A DNA stretch of 14,758 nucleotides from Actinomycetota bacterium (lineage in GTDB: Bacteria > Actinomycetota > UBA4738), in contig VAYC01000019.1 of assembly GCA_005885025.1 (NCBI GenBank), positions 1 through 14,758 of the forward strand, given 5' to 3'. Numbering within the stretch: position 1 is the stretch's first letter; every line of letters begins with the position of its first letter. This document shows positions 1 through 7,983 of the stretch, one piece after another. The notes under the pieces are model-generated. The model had not been told where the DNA came from. It worked only from the letters and a program-made list of their open reading frames with translations, and made no database searches. The translations under genes were made by a program, and so were the position numbers.

Positions 1-290
1 GTTTGATCGGGTTCAGCGAGAGCCTCCGCTACGAGCTTGCGGGCACAGGAGTCGGTGTCACCGTGGTGTCGCCCGGGGTGGTTCGCACTGCCTTCTTCGA
101 GCGAGCGGGCCGTCCGTACACACGGCGGTTCCCGCGTCTCATCGAGCCCGATCGGGTGGCGCGCGCGATCGTTCGAGCGATTGGCCGCAACAAGGCCCAG
201 GTTTTCGAGCCGAGGTGGATGGCCTTCCCCGCCTGGATCCGCGGCGCCTTCCCGGGCGTTTACCGCACCCTGGCAAGGAGGGTCGGCTAG
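1..290 (+). CDS. Short-chain dehydrogenase/reductase, C-terminal part (5' truncated by window edge)
   Basis: The reading frame is open from the window edge to the TAG at 288-290, so only about the last 96 residues are visible. They match the C-terminal part of classical SDR oxidoreductases: the segment GFSESLRYELAGTGVGVTVV followed by SPGVVRT is the helix after the catalytic Tyr-x3-Lys, the next beta strand and the conserved PG..T loop that closes over the NAD(P) cofactor. The Rossmann GxxxGxG motif and the YxxxK active site would lie upstream and cannot be checked. The TTG at position 3 is internal, not a start. Substrate cannot be inferred. The gene runs head-on into hpnH with only 3 nt between the two stop codons. 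Confidence 0.85.
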   Translation, partial: LIGFSESLRYELAGTGVGVTVVSPGVVRTAFFERAGRPYTRRFPRLIEPDRVARAIVRAIGRNKAQVFEPRWMAFPAWIRGAFPGVYRTLARRVG

Positions 291-293
291 GGC

Positions 294-1301
294 TCAGCTG
301 TTGACCAGGGCCCGGATCGACTCTTTCAGCGACTTGGTCGTCGCCATGACCGCGGTCGGCTCGTACCCGCAGTGGGCCATGCAGTTTCGGCACTGCACGT
401 TCCCGGAGTGCCGTCCGTACTGCGACCAGTCGGTGGTGTCCACCAGCTCCTTATAGGTCTTCGCGTAGCCGTCGGCCTGGAGATAGCACGGCCGCTGCCA
501 GCCGAACATGGAATACGACGGGATGCCCCAGGGCGTGCACTCGTAGTCGACCTTGCCCTCGAGGAAGTCGAGGAACAGTGGAGTGTGGTTGAGCCGCCAC
601 TTCTTCCTGGTCCCGCCGGCGAACACTTGCTGGAACAGCTTCCGCGTCTCCTCCACGCCCATGAAGTGGTCCTGGTCGGGCGCCTTCCAATACGCGTAGG
701 CCGGGGAGATCATCATCGCGTCGACGTCCAGGTCATCGTTCAAGAAGTCCAGGCAGTCCCGGATTCCTTTCGGCGTGTCGTGGCTGAAGAACGTGGAGTT
801 CGTGGTAACGCGGAACCCGCGGCGCTTGGCCTCCTTGATGGCGTCGACGGCCACGTCGAAGACGCCCTCCTCGCACACCGACTCGTCGTGGCGCTCCCGC
901 AGCCCGTCGATGTGCACGGCCCAGGCGAAGTACGTCGAGGGCTCGAAGAGGTCCAGCTTCTTCTGCATCAGCAATGCGTTGGTGCAGAGGTAGACGAATT
1001 TCTTCCGGTCGGTCAGGGCCTTGGCGATCAGGTGGACCTCGGGGTGGATCAGCGGCTCGCCGCCGGCGATCGACACCACGGGCGCACCGCTCTCCTCGAT
1101 GGCGGCCACGGCCTGCTCCACGCCCATCCGCTGCTTGAGGATGTGCGCGGGGTACTGGATCTTGCCACAGCCCGCGCAGGCCAGGTTGCACGCGAACAGG
1201 GGCTCGAGCTCCACGACCAACGGGAACCTCTGCACCCCTCTCACACGCTGCTTGGCCAGGTACCATGCGACTCTGGCGCGCTGTCTCAATGGGACCGGCA
1301 T
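294..1301 (-). CDS. hpnH: HpnH, radical SAM adenosylhopane synthase
   Basis: This is a 335-residue radical SAM enzyme of the HpnH family, which joins the 5'-deoxyadenosyl group of SAM to diploptene to give adenosylhopane, the first committed step to extended (C35) hopanoids. The cluster motif is CNLACAGC (C38, C42, C45), giving C-x3-C-x2-C, in the family context LEPLFACNLACAGCGKIQYP. GGEP at 80-83 is the SAM amino-group contact. Further conserved cysteines lie at 255, 272, 304, 307 and 311. Length is normal for the family. The ATG is 7 nt after the hpnG-ispH stop, with a GAGGGAG ribosome binding site overlapping that gap. It is the last gene of the hopanoid operon, and its position directly after an HpnG domain is the usual pairing of these two steps. 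No terminator is visible after it. Confidence 0.95.
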   Translation of the reverse strand: MPVPLRQRARVAWYLAKQRVRGVQRFPLVVELEPLFACNLACAGCGKIQYPAHILKQRMGVEQAVAAIEESGAPVVSIAGGEPLIHPEVHLIAKALTDRKKFVYLCTNALLMQKKLDLFEPSTYFAWAVHIDGLRERHDESVCEEGVFDVAVDAIKEAKRRGFRVTTNSTFFSHDTPKGIRDCLDFLNDDLDVDAMMISPAYAYWKAPDQDHFMGVEETRKLFQQVFAGGTRKKWRLNHTPLFLDFLEGKVDYECTPWGIPSYSMFGWQRPCYLQADGYAKTYKELVDTTDWSQYGRHSGNVQCRNCMAHCGYEPTAVMATTKSLKESIRALVNS

Positions 1302-1308
1302 GGCTCCC

Positions 1309-2829
1309 TCACCCTCTCACGTCTGAGCGTAGCTCCACCGGCAGGGTGAACCGCATGGACTCGGTGATCACCTGCCGCTCCTCTACTTCCACCGGCCCGA
1401 GATCGCCCAGGGCCTCGATCACGCGCTCCACCAAAACCTCCGCGGCCGACGCGCCCGCGGTCAGGCCGACGGTGCACGCGTCCACCAACCACGCGGGGTC
1501 GATCCCCGTCTCGTCGTCAACGAGCCGTGCGCGGCAACCCTCCCGCTCGGCCACCTCCACCAGCCGCTGCGAGTTCGAAGAGTTCTCCGAGCCGATCACC
1601 AGCAGCAGATCGCACTCCCGGGCCAGGGCCTTCACCGCGTCCTGGCGGTTCTGCGTGGCATAGCAGATGTCTTCCGAACCGGGCCCGGAGAGCGACGGGA
1701 AGCGGCCGCGGAGCCCTTCCACCACGGTGTTCACCTCGTCCACGGCGAGCGTGGTCTGCGTGAGATAGGCCACCTTGCCCGGGTTCTCGATCGCCAGTTG
1801 CTCGAGGTCGTCGTGTTCCTCGACCAGCCGGATCGCCTCGGGTGCCTCTCCCGTGGTCCCTTCGACCTCCTCGTGTCCGTCGTGGCCGATCAGGAAGATC
1901 GTGTAGCCGGCCTTGGCGAAGCGCTTGGCCTCCGCGTGGACCTTCGTCACGAGGGGACAGGTGGCGTCGATCACCCGCAGCGTTCGCTCGGCCGCTTCGT
2001 CGCGGACCTGGGGCGAGACCCCGTGAGCCGAGAACACGACGAGCGCCCCTTCGGGAACTTCGCCCAGCTCGTCCACGAAGACCGCGCCTCGCTGCTCGAG
2101 GTCCCGGACCACGTGGACGTTGTGCACGATCTGCTTTCGCACGAAGACCGGCGGTCCGTAACGGTCCAGAGCGCGTTCCACGATCTCGATGGCCCGTTCC
2201 ACGCCGGCGCAGAAGGATCGAGGCCCGGCCAGGAGGACGCGACGGGGGCCGGCCGCCGCGGCCCAGGTCTCGAGGGCGGGCGCGGCCCGGCTGAGCGACC
2301 GATAGGCCTTCACGCCACCCGTCGCGGTGGCCAGCGGATGCGTCCGCAGATCGCGGCCGGCGACGTCGACGACGGTACGAAGCACGGCCAGTGGCCGGCC
2401 GTCCGAGGCCGTCGCGAGCCACGCCGACTCCATGTCCACGGCGAGCGCTCCGGTGTCGGCCAGGGCGAGCCGTTCGTTCCCCGACACGACGTGGTCCACC
2501 GAGACGATGGGGCCGCTGCGGGCCGCGATGCCGCGGCCGGCGAGGGCCGCCAGGAGCATGGTGCTCGACGGGAGCTTCCTGACGCCATCCGGTCCGCGAA
2601 CCTCCGTCGCCACCACCACGTCCCCGGGACGAAGGCTGGGATCGAGGGCGCCGCAGAACCCCGCGATGGCCACGGCGCGGGACGATCCGAGCTCGAGCGA
2701 GGCGGCGGCTCGGGCCGCCTTGGCCCGGCCCATCCCGCCCCGGACCACCCTCGCCTCCGGGAGTCCCGACCGCACGGCTCGAGCCTCGATGGCGAGCGGC
2801 GTCAGGACCAGCAACCCGTCGCGGTTCAC
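1309..2829 (-). CDS. HpnG-IspH fusion: adenosylhopane nucleosidase domain + HMBPP reductase
   Basis: One uninterrupted 506-residue frame carries two enzymes. Residues 1 to about 190 are a nucleosidase/phosphorylase of the HpnG type, proposed to release adenine from adenosylhopane. Visible are E15 in the N-terminal PLAIEA segment (general-acid position), AGFCGAL (55-61), VDMES (131-135) and RTVVDVAG with D155. Residues about 196-506 are a complete IspH (LytB), the [4Fe-4S] enzyme making IPP and DMAPP. It has cluster cysteines C207 (RSFCAGV), C291 (DATCPLVTKVH) and C389 (ICYATQNRQ), H236, H319 and E321 (GHDGHEEVEGT), SENSSNS and GLTAGAS. Spacing of the first two cysteines (84) equals that of E. 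coli IspH. The start chosen is GTG at 2829, whose GTGA overlaps the shc stop; upstream residues in the same frame are shc read out of frame. The linker between domains is only about 6 residues. Confidence 0.93.
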   Translation of the reverse strand: MNRDGLLVLTPLAIEARAVRSGLPEARVVRGGMGRAKAARAAASLELGSSRAVAIAGFCGALDPSLRPGDVVVATEVRGPDGVRKLPSSTMLLAALAGRGIAARSGPIVSVDHVVSGNERLALADTGALAVDMESAWLATASDGRPLAVLRTVVDVAGRDLRTHPLATATGGVKAYRSLSRAAPALETWAAAAGPRRVLLAGPRSFCAGVERAIEIVERALDRYGPPVFVRKQIVHNVHVVRDLEQRGAVFVDELGEVPEGALVVFSAHGVSPQVRDEAAERTLRVIDATCPLVTKVHAEAKRFAKAGYTIFLIGHDGHEEVEGTTGEAPEAIRLVEEHDDLEQLAIENPGKVAYLTQTTLAVDEVNTVVEGLRGRFPSLSGPGSEDICYATQNRQDAVKALARECDLLLVIGSENSSNSQRLVEVAEREGCRARLVDDETGIDPAWLVDACTVGLTAGASAAEVLVERVIEALGDLGPVEVEERQVITESMRFTLPVELRSDVRG

Positions 2830-4715
2830 GTCGTACCCCCGAGGTATCGTCCGAGCGCGGTGATCGGGAAGACCAGGCGGTACAGGTGGTAGTTGATGTA
2901 GAAGTCGCCGGGGAAGCCGGTGCCCGTGTACCAGGGCTCGTCCCAAGTGCCTTCGGCCCGCTGGTTCTGCGCGAGCCACGCCACGCCTCGCCGCGCGGCC
3001 TCCGACTCGCGCTCGCCGGCCGCCAGGAGCGCCAGCAACGCCCATGCCGTCTGCGAAGCGGTGCTCGCGCCCCTCCCGATCCACGCCGCCTCGTCATAGG
3101 AGCGAAGGTCTTCGCCCCACCCTCCGTCGTGGTTCTGGTGGCGCTCCAGCCAGCGCACGCCGGCTCGGATCTTGGGGTTCTCACGCGGGATACCCGCGGC
3201 CACGGCGGCCGGGAGGACCGCCCCCGTCCCGTACACGTGGTTGGCTCCCCACCGGCCGAACCACGAGCCGCCCCTTTCCTGGTGGCGTGCCAGCCAGGAG
3301 AGACCGCGTCGGGTGGGGCGCTCGCCTCCCATCCCCTCGGCGGCGAGCATCTCCACCACGTGGGCCGTCACGTCGGCTGAGGGCGGATCGATGACCTCGC
3401 CGAAGTCGCAGAAGGGCAGCTCCCGGCACAGGGTCCGGGTGTTGTCGGCGTCGAACGCGGCCCAGCCGCCGTCCGCCGACTGCATCCCGACCAGCCACGC
3501 AAGGCCCCGCGCGATGGCCGCCTCCACTCGGTCCGGCTCGGGATGGTCCCGGGCGACCCGGCGAAGGGCCAGTACCACCTCCGCGGTGTCGTCGATGTCG
3601 GGGTAGTTGTCGTTGGCGAACTCGAACGCCCAGCCCCCCGGCGGGAGATTGGGGCGGCGCACCGCCCAGTCCCCGCGCACCCGGATCTCTTCGCGGAGCA
3701 GCCAATCGACGGCTCTCAGCATGGCGGGGTCATCGGCCCCCAGCCCGGCGTCGGCCAGCGCGATGACGGCCAGGGCGGTATCCCACACTGGAGACTGGCA
3801 CGCCTCGAGACGCCTGGTCTCCCCTTCGACGATGGTGAAGCGGTCGATGCCGTCGAGCCCCCCGCGCATCACCGGGTGATCGAGCCCATACCCCCTGAGG
3901 TTCAGGGCGATGAGCGAGTACACCCAGGGCGGCTGGATGCCTCCCCAGGAGCCGTCCGCTTCCTGATGCCGCACGATCCACTCGGTCGCCCTGGCCAGCG
4001 CCAGGCGACGAAGACGCCCCGAAGGGTGACGCTCGTACCAGTGCAGCGCGCGATCCAACCGCTGGAACCCGCCCGCCCATGTCGTCCAGGGGTCGAGCGC
4101 TGCGCCCGGTGCTCCGGTCCGAAGCTCCTCGACGCCGAAGCCGAGCGGCCTGATCGGCCGGTGCGCTCCGACCACCGTGAGGGCGACGATGGTCTGGCGA
4201 GCCCAACACGCGAAGTCGTAGATGTTCAGCGGGAACCAATCGGGGAGGAAGATCACCTCGGGAGGCAGGGCAGGGATCTCGTCCCACGACCAGGCTCCGA
4301 ACAGCGCCAGCCACATGTGCGTGAACACTCGGGCCCCCTCGAGGCCACCCCGATCGCGGATGTACTCGAGCGCCCGACGCATATGGGCCGCGTCCCTCGG
4401 GTCATCCGCCAGCCGAAGCGCCACGTAGGACTCGATCGTGGTCGAGAGGTCGGCCGGTCCTCCGAAGAAGTTCGTCCACGTTCCGTCGTCGCGCTGCTTC
4501 GAGCGGATCCAATTGGCGGCGAGGCGGGTCTCTTCCTCGCCCCTGATGCCCAGGAACTGCCGGAGGAGGAGGTCCTCCGCGTCCATCGTCACGTTGGTCT
4601 CGAGCTCGCCCTTCCACCATCCCTGCTCGTGCTGCAGCTTGAGGAGGTGGTCCCGGGCCCGCCGGAGGGCATCCTCCGCCGCCACCCGGATCCGAGACGC
4701 TGTCCTCACGGTCAC
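2826..4715 (-). CDS. shc: Squalene-hopene cyclase
   Basis: A 629-residue class II triterpene cyclase that protonates squalene and folds it to hopene/diplopterol at the membrane. The catalytic acid motif is DIDD at 373-376 in NYPDIDDTAEV, almost the same position as in the Alicyclobacillus enzyme. QW repeats are spread through the protein: QRDDGTW (74-80), QEADGSW (251-257), QSADGGW (412-418), QERGGSW (479-485), QNHDGGW (527-533) and QRAEGTW (585-591). The C-terminal FPGDFYINYHLYR is typical. The start is GTG at 4715 with a perfect AGGAGG at 4726-4721, five bases upstream and overlapping the TAG of the preceding synthase gene. The stop overlaps the GTG start of hpnG-ispH. Length is full, with no disabled motif. 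Confidence 0.97.
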   Translation of the reverse strand: MTVRTASRIRVAAEDALRRARDHLLKLQHEQGWWKGELETNVTMDAEDLLLRQFLGIRGEEETRLAANWIRSKQRDDGTWTNFFGGPADLSTTIESYVALRLADDPRDAAHMRRALEYIRDRGGLEGARVFTHMWLALFGAWSWDEIPALPPEVIFLPDWFPLNIYDFACWARQTIVALTVVGAHRPIRPLGFGVEELRTGAPGAALDPWTTWAGGFQRLDRALHWYERHPSGRLRRLALARATEWIVRHQEADGSWGGIQPPWVYSLIALNLRGYGLDHPVMRGGLDGIDRFTIVEGETRRLEACQSPVWDTALAVIALADAGLGADDPAMLRAVDWLLREEIRVRGDWAVRRPNLPPGGWAFEFANDNYPDIDDTAEVVLALRRVARDHPEPDRVEAAIARGLAWLVGMQSADGGWAAFDADNTRTLCRELPFCDFGEVIDPPSADVTAHVVEMLAAEGMGGERPTRRGLSWLARHQERGGSWFGRWGANHVYGTGAVLPAAVAAGIPRENPKIRAGVRWLERHQNHDGGWGEDLRSYDEAAWIGRGASTASQTAWALLALLAAGERESEAARRGVAWLAQNQRAEGTWDEPWYTGTGFPGDFYINYHLYRLVFPITALGRYLGGTT

Positions 4716-4720
4716 CCGAT

Positions 4721-4726
4721 CCTCCT
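4721..4726 (-). promoter_or_regulatory. Shine-Dalgarno of shc (AGGAGG)
   Basis: On the minus strand AGGAGG lies 5 nt before the GTG at 4715, and its first two bases are the last two of the upstream TAG stop (4727-4725). It fixes the GTG as the shc start and indicates coupled translation between the synthase and shc. Confidence 0.8.
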
Positions 4727-5756
4727 AGAAGTCCCTCGCCGTGACGAACGCGGCGATCCCTTCGAGCTCCCCGCGAGGCTCGGATTCGATCGGCACCCGG
4801 TGCAGCGAAGCCAGTGCCAGGTCGAGCTGACGCTCGGCTTCGGTCTGGGTGCGCTCCTTGCCTCCGCACCGATCCACGAGGTCCGCGGCCAATGCCGCCG
4901 TCTCCTCCGACAACGACCCGTTCGACAAGAGATCGAACAGCCGGTCTCGGTCCTCTCCCGTGGAGACCAGCGCGGTAACCACGGGAAGCGTCTTCTTGTG
5001 CGCTCGAAGGTCGCTGGCCACCGGCTTGCCGGTCACCTCCGGATGTCCCCAGATGCCGAGGACGTCATCGACCGCCTGGAAGGCGAGTCCCAGGTGGAGA
5101 CCGAAGTCGGCCAGCGCGCCCACCGCCGCTTCATCCGCTCCGGCCAGGATGGCCCCGATCGATGCCGCGCAGGAGAGGAGCGCCCCGGTCTTGTGCGCGG
5201 TCATTCGAAGGCACTCCTCGACCGACACGTCAAGGCGCGATTCGAAGGACAGGTCTTCCGCTTGGCCGGTGATCATTGCGGCCGTGGCTTTGCCCAGGGC
5301 GCTGGCGGCGCGCGATCGCTCAGGTGACGCCGGGTCTGTCAACAGTTCCTGGGCCAGGAGCATCAACGCGTCGCCGGTGACGATCGCGTTCCCCACCCCG
5401 AACAGAGCCCACGCCGTGGGGCGGTGCCGCCGTTCGAGATCGTGGTCCATGACGTCGTCGTGCAGCAGTGAGAAGTTGTGGACGAGCTCGACGGCGACGG
5501 CGCCGGGCAGGGCCACGGCGTCAGGCGATCCGACGGCCTCGGCGGAAAGCAATGCCAGGGCCGGACGAACGGCCTTGCCGCCGTCGCCGGTCGAGGGCCG
5601 TCCCTCCGCGTCGACGAACCCGAGGTGATAGCCCACCACTCGCCGGATCTCTGGCGAAAGCGCCGCCACGCAATCTCTCAGGGCGGGCCCAAGCAGGTCG
5701 CGGGCTCGGAGCAGGGCGGAGGGAACGCTTGGCATCGTGCCGGTCTGTCGGCTCAT
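4725..5756 (-). CDS. All-trans polyprenyl (farnesyl-type) diphosphate synthase of the hopanoid operon
   Basis: A 343-residue class 1 trans-prenyltransferase that condenses IPP with allylic diphosphates, here most likely to make farnesyl diphosphate for squalene. The first Asp-rich motif is DDVMD (100-104) in VHNFSLLHDDVMD. The second is DDVLG (230-234), lacking the last Asp, followed by IWGHPEVTGKP and a basic KK at 254-255; this second-motif form is familiar from actinobacterial hopanoid-cluster synthases. The ATG at 5756 forms an ATGA overlap with the hpnE stop. A much longer open frame continues upstream but is hpnE read out of frame. Chain length (C15 or longer) cannot be proven from sequence; context with HpnC/D/E argues for C15. 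Confidence 0.92.
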   Translation of the reverse strand: MSRQTGTMPSVPSALLRARDLLGPALRDCVAALSPEIRRVVGYHLGFVDAEGRPSTGDGGKAVRPALALLSAEAVGSPDAVALPGAVAVELVHNFSLLHDDVMDHDLERRHRPTAWALFGVGNAIVTGDALMLLAQELLTDPASPERSRAASALGKATAAMITGQAEDLSFESRLDVSVEECLRMTAHKTGALLSCAASIGAILAGADEAAVGALADFGLHLGLAFQAVDDVLGIWGHPEVTGKPVASDLRAHKKTLPVVTALVSTGEDRDRLFDLLSNGSLSEETAALAADLVDRCGGKERTQTEAERQLDLALASLHRVPIESEPRGELEGIAAFVTARDF

Positions 5757-7147
5757 GCCGACACCGCCTCGGGGAGCGCGCGCGTTCGCCCCATGCTGGC
5801 CAGTGCTTCCCTGGCCGCGGCCAGCCCCGACCGCACCGCTCCTTCCATGGTGGCCGGCCACCCGGTGTCCGTCCAGGCGCCGGCAAGATAGAGGCCGGGA
5901 ATCCCGGTGACCGGACCAGGGCGCAGGGATCGCGTGCCCGGCGCCTGGCGGAACGTCGCGGCGTGCTCCCTGGTGACGAAGAATCGCTCCACGGTGGCCT
6001 GCCCGGCTCTGGGGAACAGGGCCCGAAGCGCCGGCAGGAAGCGTTCCCGCAGCTCCTCGGACCGCTCCTCGATCTCCCGGTCTGCGCCCGACAGCGAGAT
6101 GGCCAGGTACTGTCCGCGCTCCAGTCCCGAAGGTCGGGTTCGGTCGAACACCCACTGCACGGGAGACCCAACCCCGGCCACGAAGGGCAGGTCCATCACG
6201 GGCCGGTCGAAGACGACGTGGACGTTCACGATGGGTGACAGGCCCAGCCGCGCAGCCCTCGAGGCCGCGTTGGGCAGTGCTCCCGCCGGCAGGACTTCCG
6301 CCACTCGATCGTGCGGGAGGGCCACCACCACTGCGTCGGCGTACGCGCCCCCGTTTTCGGTCACGAGGTCGAATCCGGCCCTCTCGGTGCGGGCGATGCG
6401 GCGGATGGAGGTGTGCAGGTGAACGGGGGTGCCAGTTCGCTCGAGTGCCCGTTGGGCCGGCTCCGCGTGGAGCTCGGAAAGCGGCACCCTGGCGTACCCG
6501 ATGTCGGCGGCGCCCCGTTCTGACAGCAGGCCGGTTCGGAAGACCTTCACGGCCAGGGCCAGCGAGGCCCGGTCGGCGTCGAGGTTCAACGTTGGGAGCG
6601 CGATCAGGTTCCATAGGGTCTGGACCGCCGCGGGGGACTGGCCGTGGTCCGCCAGCCACGTGCCGAACGTGCGCCCGTCCAGCTTCGGGTCGTCCGGGTC
6701 CAGGCGGGACAACGCCAGCGCCGCACGCACGGTTCGGACCCGATCGAGCGGCCCGAGGAAGGGGTAGCGGGCCAAAGACCTGGCCAGGTGCAGGGGCGCC
6801 GGAAGCCCGGAGCGGCGCAGCCATCCCGTCCGGCCGCCCGGTGACATCACCGGGATCGACATCCGCTCCTGGAGGACGGTGAGGTCCTCGGCACCGATGC
6901 GCGCGAGGAATCCTCGGTAGGCCGTGCAGCACCGGAGGAAGACGTGCTGGCCGTTGTCGACCCACAACCCCTCGCGGCGGAACGAGAACGTGGCTCCGCC
7001 CAGGCGAGGCCTGGCCTCGAACAGCGACACCCTGGCGCCACCATCGGCGCAGGCCAGCGCGGCGGCCAGCCCGGCCAGCCCCCCGCCCACGACGGCGACG
7101 TGCGGCCGGCTCGCCCCGTCACCGCCAGAGGGCAACGGCCCGCTCAC
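5753..7147 (-). CDS. hpnE: HpnE, hydroxysqualene reductase (FAD amine-oxidase family)
   Basis: A 464-residue flavoprotein that reduces hydroxysqualene to squalene in the HpnCDE route. The N-terminal dinucleotide-binding fold is clear: VAVVGGGLAGL (17-27), the acidic end of beta-2 in LFEARPRLGG (42-51, E44), then VDNGQHVF. The C-terminal FAD motif is GLYLAGAWTDTGWPATMEGA. Desaturases and amine oxidases share these motifs, but gene order hpnC-hpnD-hpnE identifies it. The GTG start at 7147 overlaps the hpnD stop (GTGA); about 92 upstream residues in the same frame are hpnD read out of frame. The stop overlaps the ATG of the polyprenyl synthase. Confidence 0.93.
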   Translation of the reverse strand: MSGPLPSGGDGASRPHVAVVGGGLAGLAAALACADGGARVSLFEARPRLGGATFSFRREGLWVDNGQHVFLRCCTAYRGFLARIGAEDLTVLQERMSIPVMSPGGRTGWLRRSGLPAPLHLARSLARYPFLGPLDRVRTVRAALALSRLDPDDPKLDGRTFGTWLADHGQSPAAVQTLWNLIALPTLNLDADRASLALAVKVFRTGLLSERGAADIGYARVPLSELHAEPAQRALERTGTPVHLHTSIRRIARTERAGFDLVTENGGAYADAVVVALPHDRVAEVLPAGALPNAASRAARLGLSPIVNVHVVFDRPVMDLPFVAGVGSPVQWVFDRTRPSGLERGQYLAISLSGADREIEERSEELRERFLPALRALFPRAGQATVERFFVTREHAATFRQAPGTRSLRPGPVTGIPGLYLAGAWTDTGWPATMEGAVRSGLAAAREALASMGRTRALPEAVSA

Positions 7148-7983
7148 GTGCCCACCCCCACCAGGCTGCGGGCGGCAACCCAGGCTTTCTCCCATGGCGG
7201 AAGCGACACGCGCCCTTCCAGAACTCCTTCGGGATGGCGTTCCACGCGGGCCAGGATGCGCCGGTAGATCCCCGTCATGGCGGCCACGCACGACCCACTC
7301 CTCGAATCGAGGAGGGGGAGCAGGCGGAGCCCCCGCCGGAACCAGTCCCTGGCTCGGGCCGCTTCGAACCTGACCAGCGCGCCCACGGCCGCCGGCGGGG
7401 CCATCCCGAGATCGGGGCCGCACCCGAACCGGTCGAGGTCCTCTTCGGGGATGTACATGCGCCCCCTCCCGAGGTCCTCGCGCACGTCCCGCAGGACGTT
7501 CGTGAGCTGCATGGCCACCCCCAGGTCGTCGGCCAGCCGCGTGGCGGTGTCCGGACGGCTCGACCCGAACACAGCCACCGACAATCGCCCGATCGAGCCC
7601 GCCACGCGCCGGCAGTACGGTTCGAGCGCGTCGAAGGTGGCGAACCGTTCGCCGCGCGTGTCCATCGCGACGCCATCGATGAGGTCCGCGAAGGCGGAAA
7701 GCGGGATGGGGAATCGAGCGGCGGCGTCACCGAGCGCCGAGAGCACGGGGTCGGTGGAGCTGGACACCCTCCCAAGATCGGCCCTGGCTTGCTCCAGCAG
7801 ATGCAACTGCTCGGCCGCGGTCAACAATCCGTCGCCGATGTCGTCGACGCGCCGGGCGAACGCGTAGATGGCGCAAAGTGCGCGCCGCTTGGGGACCGGG
7901 AGCAAGCGAATGCCGTAGTAGAAGTTCGCCGCCCGGGCGCGCGTGATCTCCTCGCAGTGGCGGTAGGGGTCGGTGGCCATCAT
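7144..7983 (-). CDS. hpnD: HpnD, presqualene diphosphate synthase
   Basis: A 279-residue squalene/phytoene synthase-family enzyme that condenses two farnesyl diphosphates to presqualene diphosphate. Visible motifs are NFYYGIRLLPVPKRRALCAI near the start, the first Asp motif DDIGD (47-51), and the second, DVRED (166-170), followed by LGRGRMYIPEEDL. The start chosen is the ATG at 7983, which overlaps the hpnC stop and is followed by a second ATG; a longer frame from 8055 would add 24 unconserved residues inside hpnC. It was distinguished from HpnC by the FYYGIRLLP N-terminus and by LTNVLRDVREDLGRGR, against HpnC's HWQDVAEDLARRR. Confidence 0.92.
   Translation of the reverse strand: MMATDPYRHCEEITRARAANFYYGIRLLPVPKRRALCAIYAFARRVDDIGDGLLTAAEQLHLLEQARADLGRVSSSTDPVLSALGDAAARFPIPLSAFADLIDGVAMDTRGERFATFDALEPYCRRVAGSIGRLSVAVFGSSRPDTATRLADDLGVAMQLTNVLRDVREDLGRGRMYIPEEDLDRFGCGPDLGMAPPAAVGALVRFEAARARDWFRRGLRLLPLLDSRSGSCVAAMTGIYRRILARVERHPEGVLEGRVSLPPWEKAWVAARSLVGVGT

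Noticed and set aside
2830..3084. 85-residue N-terminal extension of the HpnG-IspH frame
   Set aside because: It lies wholly within shc in another frame, is Arg/Pro-rich and has no conservation pattern; GTG at 2829 gives the expected GTGA overlap.
3543..5327. Long plus-strand frame opposite shc and the synthase
   Set aside because: It is the antisense shadow of two strongly conserved genes; residue content is that of a GC-driven open frame.
5757..6965. 403-residue N-terminal extension of the polyprenyl synthase frame
   Set aside because: Composition is typical of an antiphase reading of hpnE in GC-rich DNA; ATG 5756 makes a clean ATGA junction and a normal family length.
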